Virus record (IMG/VR): IMGVR_UViG_3300010885_034796
Coordinates: 1 to 49,081 of that record
DNA: 49,081 nt
DNA from: a virus
Direction: 5' to 3' (one strand)
A program made the position numbers and the translations under genes. Shown here in pieces: positions 22,267-29,924 of this stretch. Numbering within the stretch: position 1 is the first letter of the stretch; each line of letters opens with the position of its first letter. The notes under the pieces were generated by a model. That model ran no database searches and was not told where the DNA came from. It saw only the letters and a program-made list of their open reading frames with translations.

Positions 22267-23700
22267 TCATATAACTACAGGCATTGGCATATCTTCATCA
22301 GAAAATAATTCATCTTCATCAATAAACTCTCTCAAATCACCAGTATGATTTGACCAACCCAAAACTACATCCAACATTCTTATACATAGTAACATGGCAG
22401 ATACCAAGTCATCATGTGATCCAGACTTTGAACGAAAACTATTTTCTACTGAAACAAATGTCTTCAATTCTTTAATAAGCTGATTACTTTTAATAGTCAT
22501 TCTGTCAGATTCAATTAAACTCTTAGCTCTCGCACACGCAGATAACTTTTTTCTATTATCCGTATTCAATCCTTTTCGGAATCTACGAGATTGTCCTTTT
22601 CGTTTCTTCTCACTAACAAAACTTCCAGGAAAACGTTCCTCTCCAGTATCCTCAATAATTTGAAGAATAGCTTCTCCTAAACCATTATTTTCAATTGTCC
22701 AAAATATTTCCGGATCACCCATTTGTTGAGGATCATCTCTTAAAGTTTGATCTATAAAGAATAATATCTTCATCAATTGCGCAACTTGTTGCCTTGGCGC
22801 TGTTTGATTATGCTGCCATTCTGCAACCTGTGTCATATTTGGCAATTCATATACTTGGATAGCAGCATAATCATACCCTGTACCAACACACGGGTCTAAT
22901 GCGGCTATATATGTCTTATTTGGTTCTGGCTCTTTAAACCATCGCACAGTGCCCGTATAGAATTCGGGATTAACTCCTTGCATTCTAGATAATGTAAGAG
23001 GATTAATCAGAGTTTCATCATCGGTAACAAATTCGCATTCGAACTCCTGGGCAAATCTTGCAGGACCAAGACTTTCTCTAAACGGTTTCGCCCACAGTTC
23101 GTCTCGTTCTGGATGTTCCCACCAAGGAACCTTAACAGCATAAAAGTCATTTATACCAAGATCATTATCTCTGGGATTGCCAAATTCATCAGTATTATTA
23201 ATTGCACCCTTCCAAATTTGAGCAAACTGATCTTCATCTGATTTTGGCGTTGATGTAATAATACATGATCCACCAGTAGAAAGAATCGGCTGAATAGAAG
23301 TCCAAAAAGCCTCTGCCTTATTAGGATGCACGAACGCAAATTCGTCGCATTGATGCGAAGATATGCTATTGTTACACAATATTTTATGGCTTTCGCTATT
23401 GAAAATATCATAAACATCTTTTATTTTTATATTTTCAATATTTTTAATAATATGAAACTCTTCATTTATGCCATCTATACGATCACCAATATTAAAATCT
23501 TTGGCAACTTTTTCTGAAAAATTTTCATAAAATCTATGATCCAGAGTAGCATCAATTGATTTCCCATTATCAAGATATAGGCGAACACCGTCGCGTTCTC
23601 CGGTATTTTTGATAATACCGTCAAAGTTTTCCCAGACTAAATCTGGAGATAAAATTTCATATCTTGTATTTTTTTTGAAATTCTGTATCTGCTTTTTCAT
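22267..23700 (-). CDS. 17: Large terminase, C-terminal half, fused to the C-part of a split intein
   Basis: The protein is 477 residues from the ATG at 23700, which has GAAAGG five bases upstream; an earlier ATG at 23748 lacks a site. Residues 1-117 are the C-part of an intein: block B GKSIDATLDHRF (TxxH), IGDRIDG, then DVYDIFNSESHKILCNNS and terminal SSHQ. The extein begins Cys118 as CDEFAFVHPNKAEAFW (Walker B), then IITSTPK (motif III). The nuclease domain carries AALDPCVGTGYDYAA and SHDDLVSAM, as in T4 gp17. The start overlaps the end of the HNH gene by 44 bases. Trans-splicing with the N-half is needed to make a full ATPase-nuclease for DNA packaging. Confidence 0.85.
   Translation of the reverse strand: MKKQIQNFKKNTRYEILSPDLVWENFDGIIKNTGERDGVRLYLDNGKSIDATLDHRFYENFSEKVAKDFNIGDRIDGINEEFHIIKNIENIKIKDVYDIFNSESHKILCNNSISSHQCDEFAFVHPNKAEAFWTSIQPILSTGGSCIITSTPKSDEDQFAQIWKGAINNTDEFGNPRDNDLGINDFYAVKVPWWEHPERDELWAKPFRESLGPARFAQEFECEFVTDDETLINPLTLSRMQGVNPEFYTGTVRWFKEPEPNKTYIAALDPCVGTGYDYAAIQVYELPNMTQVAEWQHNQTAPRQQVAQLMKILFFIDQTLRDDPQQMGDPEIFWTIENNGLGEAILQIIEDTGEERFPGSFVSEKKRKGQSRRFRKGLNTDNRKKLSACARAKSLIESDRMTIKSNQLIKELKTFVSVENSFRSKSGSHDDLVSAMLLCIRMLDVVLGWSNHTGDLREFIDEDELFSDEDMPMPVVI
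23350..23700 (-). other. Split intein, C-part (IntC, 117 residues)
   Basis: It contains intein blocks B and F but not block A: TLDH, then VYDIF...SHQ directly before Cys+1. Its opening RYEILSPDLVWENFDGI is close in style to the IntC of the AceL-TerL split intein (an atypically split intein, also in a large terminase). The last residue is Gln, not the usual Asn, which a minority of inteins tolerate. Confidence 0.85.
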
Positions 23701-24856
23701 TATACCTTTCAAATATATCCAGAGAAGACATTTTTTCTGTTGACTCATTTATTACTTTTTTAAAATACTCAAATTCTTTTTGAGATTTGTATTTTGAATA
23801 TCCTGTTCTTTCGCACAAATCTTCAAAAGAAATAGTGCTTTTATGGCTCTTTTTTACATTTTCTTTCCAATATATAGATTGAAGATTATTTCTGTCCGAA
23901 ATAAGCCAAGGACTAATACCATTTTTAAATCCATGTATTATGGAATAGATATGATCTACGTGATACGCGCCTTCAGTTCCAGCCCTGCCCGTAATTTTTC
24001 CATCTAGCACCTCTTTTTTATGTATGACCGTTAACCAATTAACAAAATTTCTATAATATACCCATTCTTTATTTTCTTTTATTGAAGAGACTCTGCCTTG
24101 TTTTGCCAAAGTTTCTCGTTGTTTTGGTCTAGCAACTGCGGCTATTTTTTGATACCCGCTGATACCATCTTCTCCTATTTTCATAAGAGTTTCGCGGGTT
24201 TTTCTTCCCTTTTTGGAATTGATACTTTCGCCATTTTCATCTAATTCTGCACGAACTTGTGTTGCTTTAATAACAGAAGCTTGATGCTTTGTTATTCCAT
24301 CTATCGTTTCTTCTGCTAGTGACATAGACAAGATATTTTTATGTCTGGCGCACGACAATGCTTGGTCTGGATATTTTTTTGAGAATTCTTCTACAGACAT
24401 TAGAAGAATTCCTTCTATATATTGTTTTTTGATATTAAGAGTTCTTATACCCAAAACTGGGCAAATGATAAAATTAATATTCTCATCGGTATTTGGAAAT
24501 AGATATAACTCCGCATTTCTTTGTTTATTTCTATTAATAAATGTTTTAATTTTAGAACCATGTGATGGATTTGTATTGCCCACAAGATTTGCATACTTGA
24601 TAAGTTCTTTTTTTTCTTCTTCTTTGTTTGAGGATGAATATCCTCGTTCATATGTTTTAAATGCCAAATTAGGACGTATGGCAATATTGTTTATAACACA
24701 ATACATTCTTTCGGACATAGATGCATCTCCAAAATCACGAGTATGTTCCATTACAAAATTATATAAATCTTTGTATTGTTTTTTGAAAACCAAACCTTTT
24801 CTTGCAAAATATGGAGCAAGTTCTGTTAGTAATTCAATTTCAGTCGCACAGGTCAT
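23657..24856 (-). CDS. HNH homing endonuclease between the split-intein halves
   Basis: The protein has 399 residues from the ATG at 24856; the frame opens at a TTG at 24868. Near residue 297 it has AYHVDHIYSIIHGFKNGISP, then NNLQSIYWKENVKKSHK, the His-Asp-His and Asn-Lys pattern of a phage HNH endonuclease group. The N-terminal half has a degenerate recognition region (ERMYCVINN...NLAFKTYERGYSS), and the middle has helix motifs (RETLMKIGEDGISGYQKIAAVARPKQRETLAKQG) likely for DNA contact. The gene overlaps the terminase N-half by 17 bases and the C-half by 44 bases. It is a free-standing homing endonuclease that would spread the split-intein arrangement. Confidence 0.8.
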   Translation of the reverse strand: MTCATEIELLTELAPYFARKGLVFKKQYKDLYNFVMEHTRDFGDASMSERMYCVINNIAIRPNLAFKTYERGYSSSNKEEEKKELIKYANLVGNTNPSHGSKIKTFINRNKQRNAELYLFPNTDENINFIICPVLGIRTLNIKKQYIEGILLMSVEEFSKKYPDQALSCARHKNILSMSLAEETIDGITKHQASVIKATQVRAELDENGESINSKKGRKTRETLMKIGEDGISGYQKIAAVARPKQRETLAKQGRVSSIKENKEWVYYRNFVNWLTVIHKKEVLDGKITGRAGTEGAYHVDHIYSIIHGFKNGISPWLISDRNNLQSIYWKENVKKSHKSTISFEDLCERTGYSKYKSQKEFEYFKKVINESTEKMSSLDIFERYNEKADTEFQKKYKI

Positions 24857-26417
24857 ATAGTTCTTCAAGAGATACCTCTTTTATTTCGCCAGTTATCTTG
24901 TCTCGTACTTGTACAGTAGTTTTTCCGCCAAGACAATATAGCAACGTGATTGAAAGACCACGACCAGCATCGGTTGACGTTGCGCGAGAAACAATTTTAG
25001 AGCCATTATCGAATGTCAGTGTACCTTTATTATATTCGGTAACACCCGCTCTAAGAAAATCTGGCATATTTTCGTAAGCATATCTAATACGATCCATAAT
25101 TTCTAATGCTTGAACAAACTTGTTCGCTGCTACCAAAATTGTAGTATCTGGAGTGAACATTGCCTTCCAAAGTAAAAATCCAGCAGCACATGTAGTATTA
25201 TGTGTTGGAACAAGAGTTTTTCCTGCCAAAAATAAATGATCTTTATTATCTACTTGTAAACAACGAACAGGAACACTATTTGTTTCTAATATTTCACTAA
25301 TATAAAAACGAGTATTTTTTGGATGATTTTTTACTTCACTCATTCTTTCCAATTTTCTTGGAATAGAACAGACTTTTTGTGTAGTACAAAAGGTTAATAT
25401 GAAACAATCTTTTCTATATGTTTTTTTAACTCGCAATGTGCTTTTAATTCCCAATGATGAAAGTAATATACGCACTTGTTCTATAAATTCTTTGTTGGAT
25501 TGATAAAATCTACAAACTCCATTTTTTTCAACAGTTCCATCGGTATCCATAAGACCGCGCAATAATTCTAAACGATTTTCTACTGAAGTAAAAATCATAG
25601 AATTGGGAATTTTTTTAGATAGGCCATTTATTCTTAATTTAGATCGTAAGCCTACTACATTAAAATTTCCTGTATTTGTCCTTCTTTTATCTGGTCTAAA
25701 TTCAGATACCGAAAATCCTTTTTTATTAAATTTATCAGCATAATGATAATAATCATCTTTTGAACAAGTAATTCTGCCGTCCGAGGAACTACCGTCTCCT
25801 AACCAACAGCCAAAAACATATGGTTCTATAATAGTTTCATTATCTGAAAATTGAATAGGTTTAGAAATTTCAATACTAATACTTTTATATTTGGCATAAA
25901 GCTCTTTCATTTTTCCAGTATCAACTGTGACTATTTCTCCCTTGCGAGTTGGAAGACGTATATTCCATAAATGTCCTTCATCTGCGACAAATGTTTCCCC
26001 ATGTGCAAATTTAACTGTATAACATTTATGATCATACATTGTGTCAGTAATAAAATTAATCTTGGCGGGTTTTCCATTTTGTCCATAGATCGTATCTCCG
26101 ACATTCAAATCGCCTAATTGAACAAATCCATCTGGAGTAAGTATGGGCGTATCTAGCGCCAGCGATTTTCCCATTTGTCTGGCTGTTAGTGCAATGGTAA
26201 ATCGATTGTCTGCAAATGATTTTATTATATGTTCTTGAAAAGGATATGGTTTAAATGGAATAGCACCTTTAAGAGGATGCTGAATTTTCATAAACTTACG
26301 CATAAAATACATCGGATCGCTAACGCATCTAGCTAACTGTCTATATTCAGTTCTAGTAAATGCTGTTTTTTGATAAGGACGCTTTGTTACAGTAGTATCT
26401 TGTTTTGGTCTGGCCAT
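24840..26417 (-). CDS. 17: Large terminase, N-terminal half, with a contiguous intein and a split-intein N-part
   Basis: This 525-residue protein begins MARPKQDTTVTKRPYQ. The extein has FKPYPFQEHIIKSF (adenine-binding Q) and ALTARQMGK (81-84 QMGK), where Walker A is cut by intein 1 (residues 85-407). After it come TTCAAGFLLWKAMF and LVAANKFVQALEIMDRIRYAYENMP, FLRAGVTEYNKGTLTFDNGS, and RGLSITLLY before Cys495. Residues 495-525 (CLGGKTTVQVRDKITG...LYDLCD) are the N-part of a second intein, ending at TGA. Removing intein 1 rebuilds ARQMGKTT, as in T4 gp17. A GATAAATA box lies upstream; the Shine-Dalgarno is weak. Confidence 0.88.
   Translation of the reverse strand: MARPKQDTTVTKRPYQKTAFTRTEYRQLARCVSDPMYFMRKFMKIQHPLKGAIPFKPYPFQEHIIKSFADNRFTIALTARQMGKSLALDTPILTPDGFVQLGDLNVGDTIYGQNGKPAKINFITDTMYDHKCYTVKFAHGETFVADEGHLWNIRLPTRKGEIVTVDTGKMKELYAKYKSISIEISKPIQFSDNETIIEPYVFGCWLGDGSSSDGRITCSKDDYYHYADKFNKKGFSVSEFRPDKRRTNTGNFNVVGLRSKLRINGLSKKIPNSMIFTSVENRLELLRGLMDTDGTVEKNGVCRFYQSNKEFIEQVRILLSSLGIKSTLRVKKTYRKDCFILTFCTTQKVCSIPRKLERMSEVKNHPKNTRFYISEILETNSVPVRCLQVDNKDHLFLAGKTLVPTHNTTCAAGFLLWKAMFTPDTTILVAANKFVQALEIMDRIRYAYENMPDFLRAGVTEYNKGTLTFDNGSKIVSRATSTDAGRGLSITLLYCLGGKTTVQVRDKITGEIKEVSLEELYDLCD
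24843..24935 (-). other. Split intein, N-part (IntN, 31 residues)
   Basis: The segment starts with Cys495 and has a block A pattern (CLGGKTTVQVRDKITGEIKE). It stops after only 31 residues, before block B. This break point is that of atypically split inteins (IntN about 25-35 residues) and not of DnaE-type split inteins. Confidence 0.85.
25197..26165 (-). other. Contiguous LAGLIDADG intein in the Walker A motif
   Basis: This 323-residue intein spans Ser85 to Asn407. Block A is SLALDTPILTPDGFVQLGDL and block B includes GETFVADEGHLW. The endonuclease has two LAGLIDADG-type motifs, YVFGCWLGDGSSSDG (200-214) and LLRGLMDTDGTVEKNG (285-300). Blocks F/G are VPVRCLQVDNKDHLFLAGK and VPTHN, with Thr408 as +1 residue. 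It sits between GK and TT of the P-loop. Confidence 0.9.
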
Positions 26418-26445
26418 ATGTCTTTTTCTAATTAAAGCTGTATAT

Positions 26446-26453
26446 TATTTATC
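26446..26453 (-). promoter_or_regulatory. T4-type late promoter box, GATAAATA, for the terminase
   Basis: On the minus strand GATAAATA lies 28 bases before the ATG at 26417. Confidence 0.45.
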
Positions 26454-26468
26454 CTATTTAATTAAGGT

Positions 26469-26476
26469 GCTAAATA
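26469..26476 (+). promoter_or_regulatory. Late promoter box GCTAAATA placed for a leaderless mRNA
   Basis: GCTAAATA is followed by ATTAA and the ATG at 26482. It is divergent from the terminase box. Confidence 0.55.
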
Positions 26477-26481
26477 ATTAA

Positions 26482-27615
26482 ATGAATCCTGCACTTATGA
26501 CTTTTGATGAATATTATAAAATTGTTAATTCGAATGAAAAGTTTCATCCGGATACAGCATATGATGCAAGTTTAGAAGATTTTAAAAAATCAGAATATCT
26601 AGATAAATCTAATTTTGAAAAATTACTCAAAAGAGTTAAAATTCGCGGAATAATGTTTGAGATTAGATTGAACGCTCGTCTGGTAAAATATGTTCATAAA
26701 GATGATGCTGGAGAATATAGACGAGATGCAGAAAAAAACTTAATCTATATGTCTCCAGACGAAATTAAACAGTCAAAATTAAAAACGCATGAAATTACTA
26801 TTGCTGTATTTAATGATGAAGATGAATGTGTAGGGGCTGTTCAAGATGAATGGGGGTCCGTTTTAGTACGGGTTGCAAAAGAATATCGTGGATTTGGTTT
26901 AGGCGTCATGCTTACTAAAATTGCTAGATCAATGGAGCCAGAAAAACCATCTGGAGGATTTACGCCTTCTGGGTATAAAAACTTTGCAAAAACCTATCAA
27001 GAGTTTGTTCGAGATGCATTATCTAATGGATTATATACAACATTGGTTAAAAAGGGCGAAATTAGTGTAGATAAAGTTAAAGAAATTATCGCTAGTGCCA
27101 AATTAAAAGATAAAGTAAAATCTACAAAACTCGATGTGAATACAAATGATCCGGCTGATTGGTTATTGTATGTTGGTGGATATGGCGATTTTATTATGTA
27201 TGATCGAAAATTAAAGGACATATATCAAGATACATCATATCATTATTGGATAGAAAAAATGATTAAGGGAGCTACGCTCGTCCGTGAGCACCCAGATGGC
27301 AATGCATTAATAGTTCAATTCCATGGAGCGAATGATCAAATAAAGAAGTTTCTTATGTCTTGTGTATTATCGTATTGTTTCAATGAAAAAATGGCACTAT
27401 ATGTTGACCCAGAAGATATATCTTATGTGGATTCAAGATTGGGTGCTGCTAAAAAACAACCAGATATGAAATCTGGCCATAAACGATATTTTGTCACGCC
27501 AAAGGCTTCTATTAATTATGAGCCAATGGGACGGGCTGAAAAATCGTTTAGAAAATCATTTGATCAATACGATGAATTTAAAAACACAGTTCTTGAGGTT
27601 GCGTTCTCGAATTAG
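26482..27615 (+). CDS. GNAT-like N-acetyltransferase domain protein
   Basis: This 377-residue protein has a GNAT-like core at about residues 105-165: ITIAVFNDEDECVGAVQDEWGSVL, then VRVAKEYRGFGLGVMLTKIA, which matches motif A (R/Q-x-x-G-x-G/A) that binds acetyl-CoA. SGGFTPSGYKNFAKTYQEFVRDAL follows, and a second, possibly related, domain (VNTNDPADWLLYVGGYGDFIMYDRKL...ALIVQFHG) forms the C-terminal half. It may acetylate a host or phage protein; the substrate is unknown. Its last 38 bases overlap the convergent gene. There is no Shine-Dalgarno in the usual position; the box-to-ATG spacing is five. Confidence 0.6.
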   Translation: MNPALMTFDEYYKIVNSNEKFHPDTAYDASLEDFKKSEYLDKSNFEKLLKRVKIRGIMFEIRLNARLVKYVHKDDAGEYRRDAEKNLIYMSPDEIKQSKLKTHEITIAVFNDEDECVGAVQDEWGSVLVRVAKEYRGFGLGVMLTKIARSMEPEKPSGGFTPSGYKNFAKTYQEFVRDALSNGLYTTLVKKGEISVDKVKEIIASAKLKDKVKSTKLDVNTNDPADWLLYVGGYGDFIMYDRKLKDIYQDTSYHYWIEKMIKGATLVREHPDGNALIVQFHGANDQIKKFLMSCVLSYCFNEKMALYVDPEDISYVDSRLGAAKKQPDMKSGHKRYFVTPKASINYEPMGRAEKSFRKSFDQYDEFKNTVLEVAFSN

Positions 27616-28810
27616 TCGTCAATAATCCCAAAGTTTGTGGATTGGCCTTTAAAATCATAGGCGAAAATTCTTCTATAACTTCATTATACATCATTTGAGT
27701 TATAATTGGCTTGAACATTGCAGAGCGAATAGCTCTATCTGGTCTCATTCCAGCAATAAGTCCTGGAATTATTGGTGTATTGTCCAGCAAAGATTTCTTA
27801 CTGATAGTCGGAGATGGAAGATATGGATTAAGCCATTCTTTATCATATGCCACCGAATCAATATTTCTAGCATTCCCGATTCTCAGAATTTCTAGCTCTT
27901 CTCCTGCTCTAATATGCATAACAATGTTGGCAACATGGTCCAATAGGGGAACATTTGGCGTAGATATGCACAGATTGCATAGCAGCAAGTCAGGATTATT
28001 TTTGTCATAAATGGACACAGCCTTAAATCCGCCGTGAGATTCCATTACGTTAGATTGCTTGGATAACTCATATATTGCATATTCTCCTTCAAATCGAATA
28101 GCATTTCCACCCAAGAATATGCGAGTAGTATCACTACCAATTAGTTTATTGAGAAACTTTACACTTCTCTTAATTATTTTTTTGTTTTCTTCCTTTTTTT
28201 CTCTAACTATGCGCTGAATTTCGTTTTTATTAAGTTTTTTGCCATGTGAACTATCGATCCATTCGCCATCATCCATAATGAAATTACTTTCATTTAGAGC
28301 AATTTGGTGCAACATTCTATTTTGTTCTTGATGGGAAACTATTTGATTAGACACTGCGGTTATGGATTCCGCCGCCAAATCGTTAAAATCGCAGGCGGTC
28401 CTCATCAAGGATCGCCTAACGACGCCTTTAATTGCCTCTAACTCCATTCGATCATTTAAAAAATTAATTGCGTTGGAATCTACATGGTCTAAGTTACTAT
28501 CTGCTAAATATCCGGAAGCGGTATCCACCATTTCTTTGAAAACGGTCGGAATAAGTTCTAGGCTAGCATAGCTTGCCATTTTAGAATCATGGCGATTATT
28601 CGCCCGCCATTGAATGTACTGGTCTTCAAAATAAAGACCCATGGCAGTTAAACTTTTCCAATAGGAACCGGCATGATCTCGGCGGTCATATGCATCGAAA
28701 ACTTCATTGGTATTCGGACACATTTCCATAAAATAAAAATGCGTGTCTCCTGCGATTTGTCCGCAAGTTGCAGAACAATCCAAAAAATACTGAACGTCTG
28801 GGGCTGGCAT
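27578..28810 (-). CDS. Unknown protein, 410 residues
   Basis: No family was recognised. The N-terminus (MPAPDVQYFLDCSATCGQIAGD) has two Cys. The middle is strongly helical and charged (EIQRIVREKKEENKKIIKRSVKFLNKLIG, about 205-233), suggesting a coiled coil. The C-terminal third (LLDNTPIIPGLIAGMRPDRAIRSAMFKPII) is more hydrophobic. GAGG lies about ten bases before the ATG. It is in a minus-strand run with virion/core genes, so a head or core role is possible but unproven. Confidence 0.6.
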   Translation of the reverse strand: MPAPDVQYFLDCSATCGQIAGDTHFYFMEMCPNTNEVFDAYDRRDHAGSYWKSLTAMGLYFEDQYIQWRANNRHDSKMASYASLELIPTVFKEMVDTASGYLADSNLDHVDSNAINFLNDRMELEAIKGVVRRSLMRTACDFNDLAAESITAVSNQIVSHQEQNRMLHQIALNESNFIMDDGEWIDSSHGKKLNKNEIQRIVREKKEENKKIIKRSVKFLNKLIGSDTTRIFLGGNAIRFEGEYAIYELSKQSNVMESHGGFKAVSIYDKNNPDLLLCNLCISTPNVPLLDHVANIVMHIRAGEELEILRIGNARNIDSVAYDKEWLNPYLPSPTISKKSLLDNTPIIPGLIAGMRPDRAIRSAMFKPIITQMMYNEVIEEFSPMILKANPQTLGLLTTNSRTQPQELCF

Positions 28811-28849
28811 TTCTTATAACCTCATAAACTTGTAGAATTATAACTATAT

Positions 28850-28953
28850 GCCGCCTTATCGCTCCTGCGCGGCGCACAGGCGGCTTCTCTCAGTCAAACG
28901 CAATAGTGCGTGCATTCTTCGGTTAAAGCCGCCTATGGCGTTCTTTGGCGGTT
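28850..28953. other. GC-rich intergenic block with two hairpins
   Basis: This block is strikingly GC-rich within a very AT-rich genome. It contains GCCGCCT/AGGCGGC (28850-28884, 7 bp, 21-base loop) and AGCCGCC/GGCGGTT (28927-28953, one wobble, 13-base loop). The words GCCGCC and GGCGG recur. No T run follows on either strand, so these are not ordinary terminators. A 54-codon plus-strand frame runs through it without a ribosome site. It could be an RNA-processing element or a recent insertion. Confidence 0.45.
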
Positions 28954-28965
28954 ATAGCGCATGGA

Positions 28966-29331
28966 TTATCCCCCTTGTAGGGCAGGAACTCCAATGGTTC
29001 TATTATTGATTACTTGATCAACTGTTTTGGCTACGCCGGTAGTTTCGACGCTTGCTCCATTATTACGATACATAGAAACATCGCCCGATTTGAACATGTT
29101 CTCAATATCCGCATCTCGTACTGTTACTTTTGCATCTTTTAACTGAGATATAGTTGTCATCTTTGACCGAATTGGTAAAAAATTACCAATAAGCGGCTTC
29201 ATGATAAAGAAACGCACACCTTCTTGCATTTTCTTTTCAATGATTACTCGCATTTTTGCGTCATTTGCTGGCTCCCATGTGATTTCCAAATCACCGGATG
29301 CATTAAGAAGGATAAGGCCGCGCTCACTCAT
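28966..29331 (-). CDS. Conserved-type small phage protein, unknown function
   Basis: This 121-residue protein starts MSERGLILLNASGDLEITWEP, then KMRVIIEKKMQEGVRFFIMKPL, and ends VINNRTIGVPALQGG. The opening (RGLxLLNxSGDxxxxW followed by a K/E-rich strand-helix and GVxFFI) is a pattern I recall from other phage proteins of unknown function. GGAG lies eight bases before the ATG. It is about 155 bases upstream of the 410-residue gene, separated by the GC-rich block. Confidence 0.6.
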   Translation of the reverse strand: MSERGLILLNASGDLEITWEPANDAKMRVIIEKKMQEGVRFFIMKPLIGNFLPIRSKMTTISQLKDAKVTVRDADIENMFKSGDVSMYRNNGASVETTGVAKTVDQVINNRTIGVPALQGG

Positions 29332-29390
29332 AACATATCTCCATTATTTTATGAAAATATGGCAGATTTTTTTATAATATGCAAGCGGAA

Positions 29391-29924
29391 TTATTGGTTT
29401 TCTTTATTGGAAAAATTATTATTTTCAGTTGTATTTTTCTTTATTTCTTCAATTTCTGCGGTTATTTTTCGAACACTGTCAGCATCCTTGAACAATGATA
29501 CTAATCCAAAATGTAGAGGAGAAGGCCATTGCCCCCATTCACACCATTTATATCCTTGGCTTTCCCAATCCAAACGTGGTGTAAATTCGTTATCTATTAT
29601 GGTCAAAAAATTGTAATAATGGAAATTTCCAGATTTAAATACATACAATTGCTTAATATCGAAAGGACCAGAATGTCCTGTTTCTTCGGTTGCTTCTCTT
29701 GTTACAGCGTCATATGGATTCTCACCAGGATCAATTGCTCCGCCCCAATTTCCCCAAGTGCCTGGTTGTTCAACCTGAGATGACCGATGGCATAAAAGTA
29801 TACGACCAGTATCTCTGGCTAAAAATATACAACCGGCCCCAGCCGATCCCCAAAAACCGGTTTTTTCTAATTCTTCTGCATGAAGAGCATCGTGCTCTCC
29901 TTCAAATAATTCCCGTATAAACAT
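29391..29924 (-). CDS. Nudix hydrolase with capsid-targeting-like N-terminus
   Basis: This 177-residue protein has a complete Nudix box at about 62-84: GAIDPGENPYDAVTREATEE followed by TGH (Gx5Ex7REUxEExGU). The N-terminus MFIRELFE followed by GEHDALHAEE fits the targeting peptide with an LxE cut after residue 8. GTWGNWGG before the box is typical of the fold. Nudix enzymes hydrolyse nucleotide-diphosphate compounds (NADH, sugars, caps, Ap4A); the substrate is not predictable here. It overlaps the upstream gene (TAATG). The C-terminus is helical and ends NNFSNKENQ. Packaging in the head is inferred only from the N-terminus. Confidence 0.8.
   Translation of the reverse strand: MFIRELFEGEHDALHAEELEKTGFWGSAGAGCIFLARDTGRILLCHRSSQVEQPGTWGNWGGAIDPGENPYDAVTREATEETGHSGPFDIKQLYVFKSGNFHYYNFLTIIDNEFTPRLDWESQGYKWCEWGQWPSPLHFGLVSLFKDADSVRKITAEIEEIKKNTTENNNFSNKENQ

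Noticed and set aside
23701-23748. Longer start (ATG at 23748) for the terminase C-half
   Set aside because: The extra 16 residues overlap the HNH gene more and have no ribosome site; GAAAGG supports the ATG at 23700.
24429-24860. Plus-strand 143-codon hydrophobic frame over the HNH gene
   Set aside because: Antisense to the HNH gene; its hydrophobic look comes from Lys/Glu-rich codons read in reverse.
28847-29011. A 54-codon plus-strand frame through the GC-rich block
   Set aside because: No ribosome site or promoter, and its 3' part is antisense to a better-supported gene.
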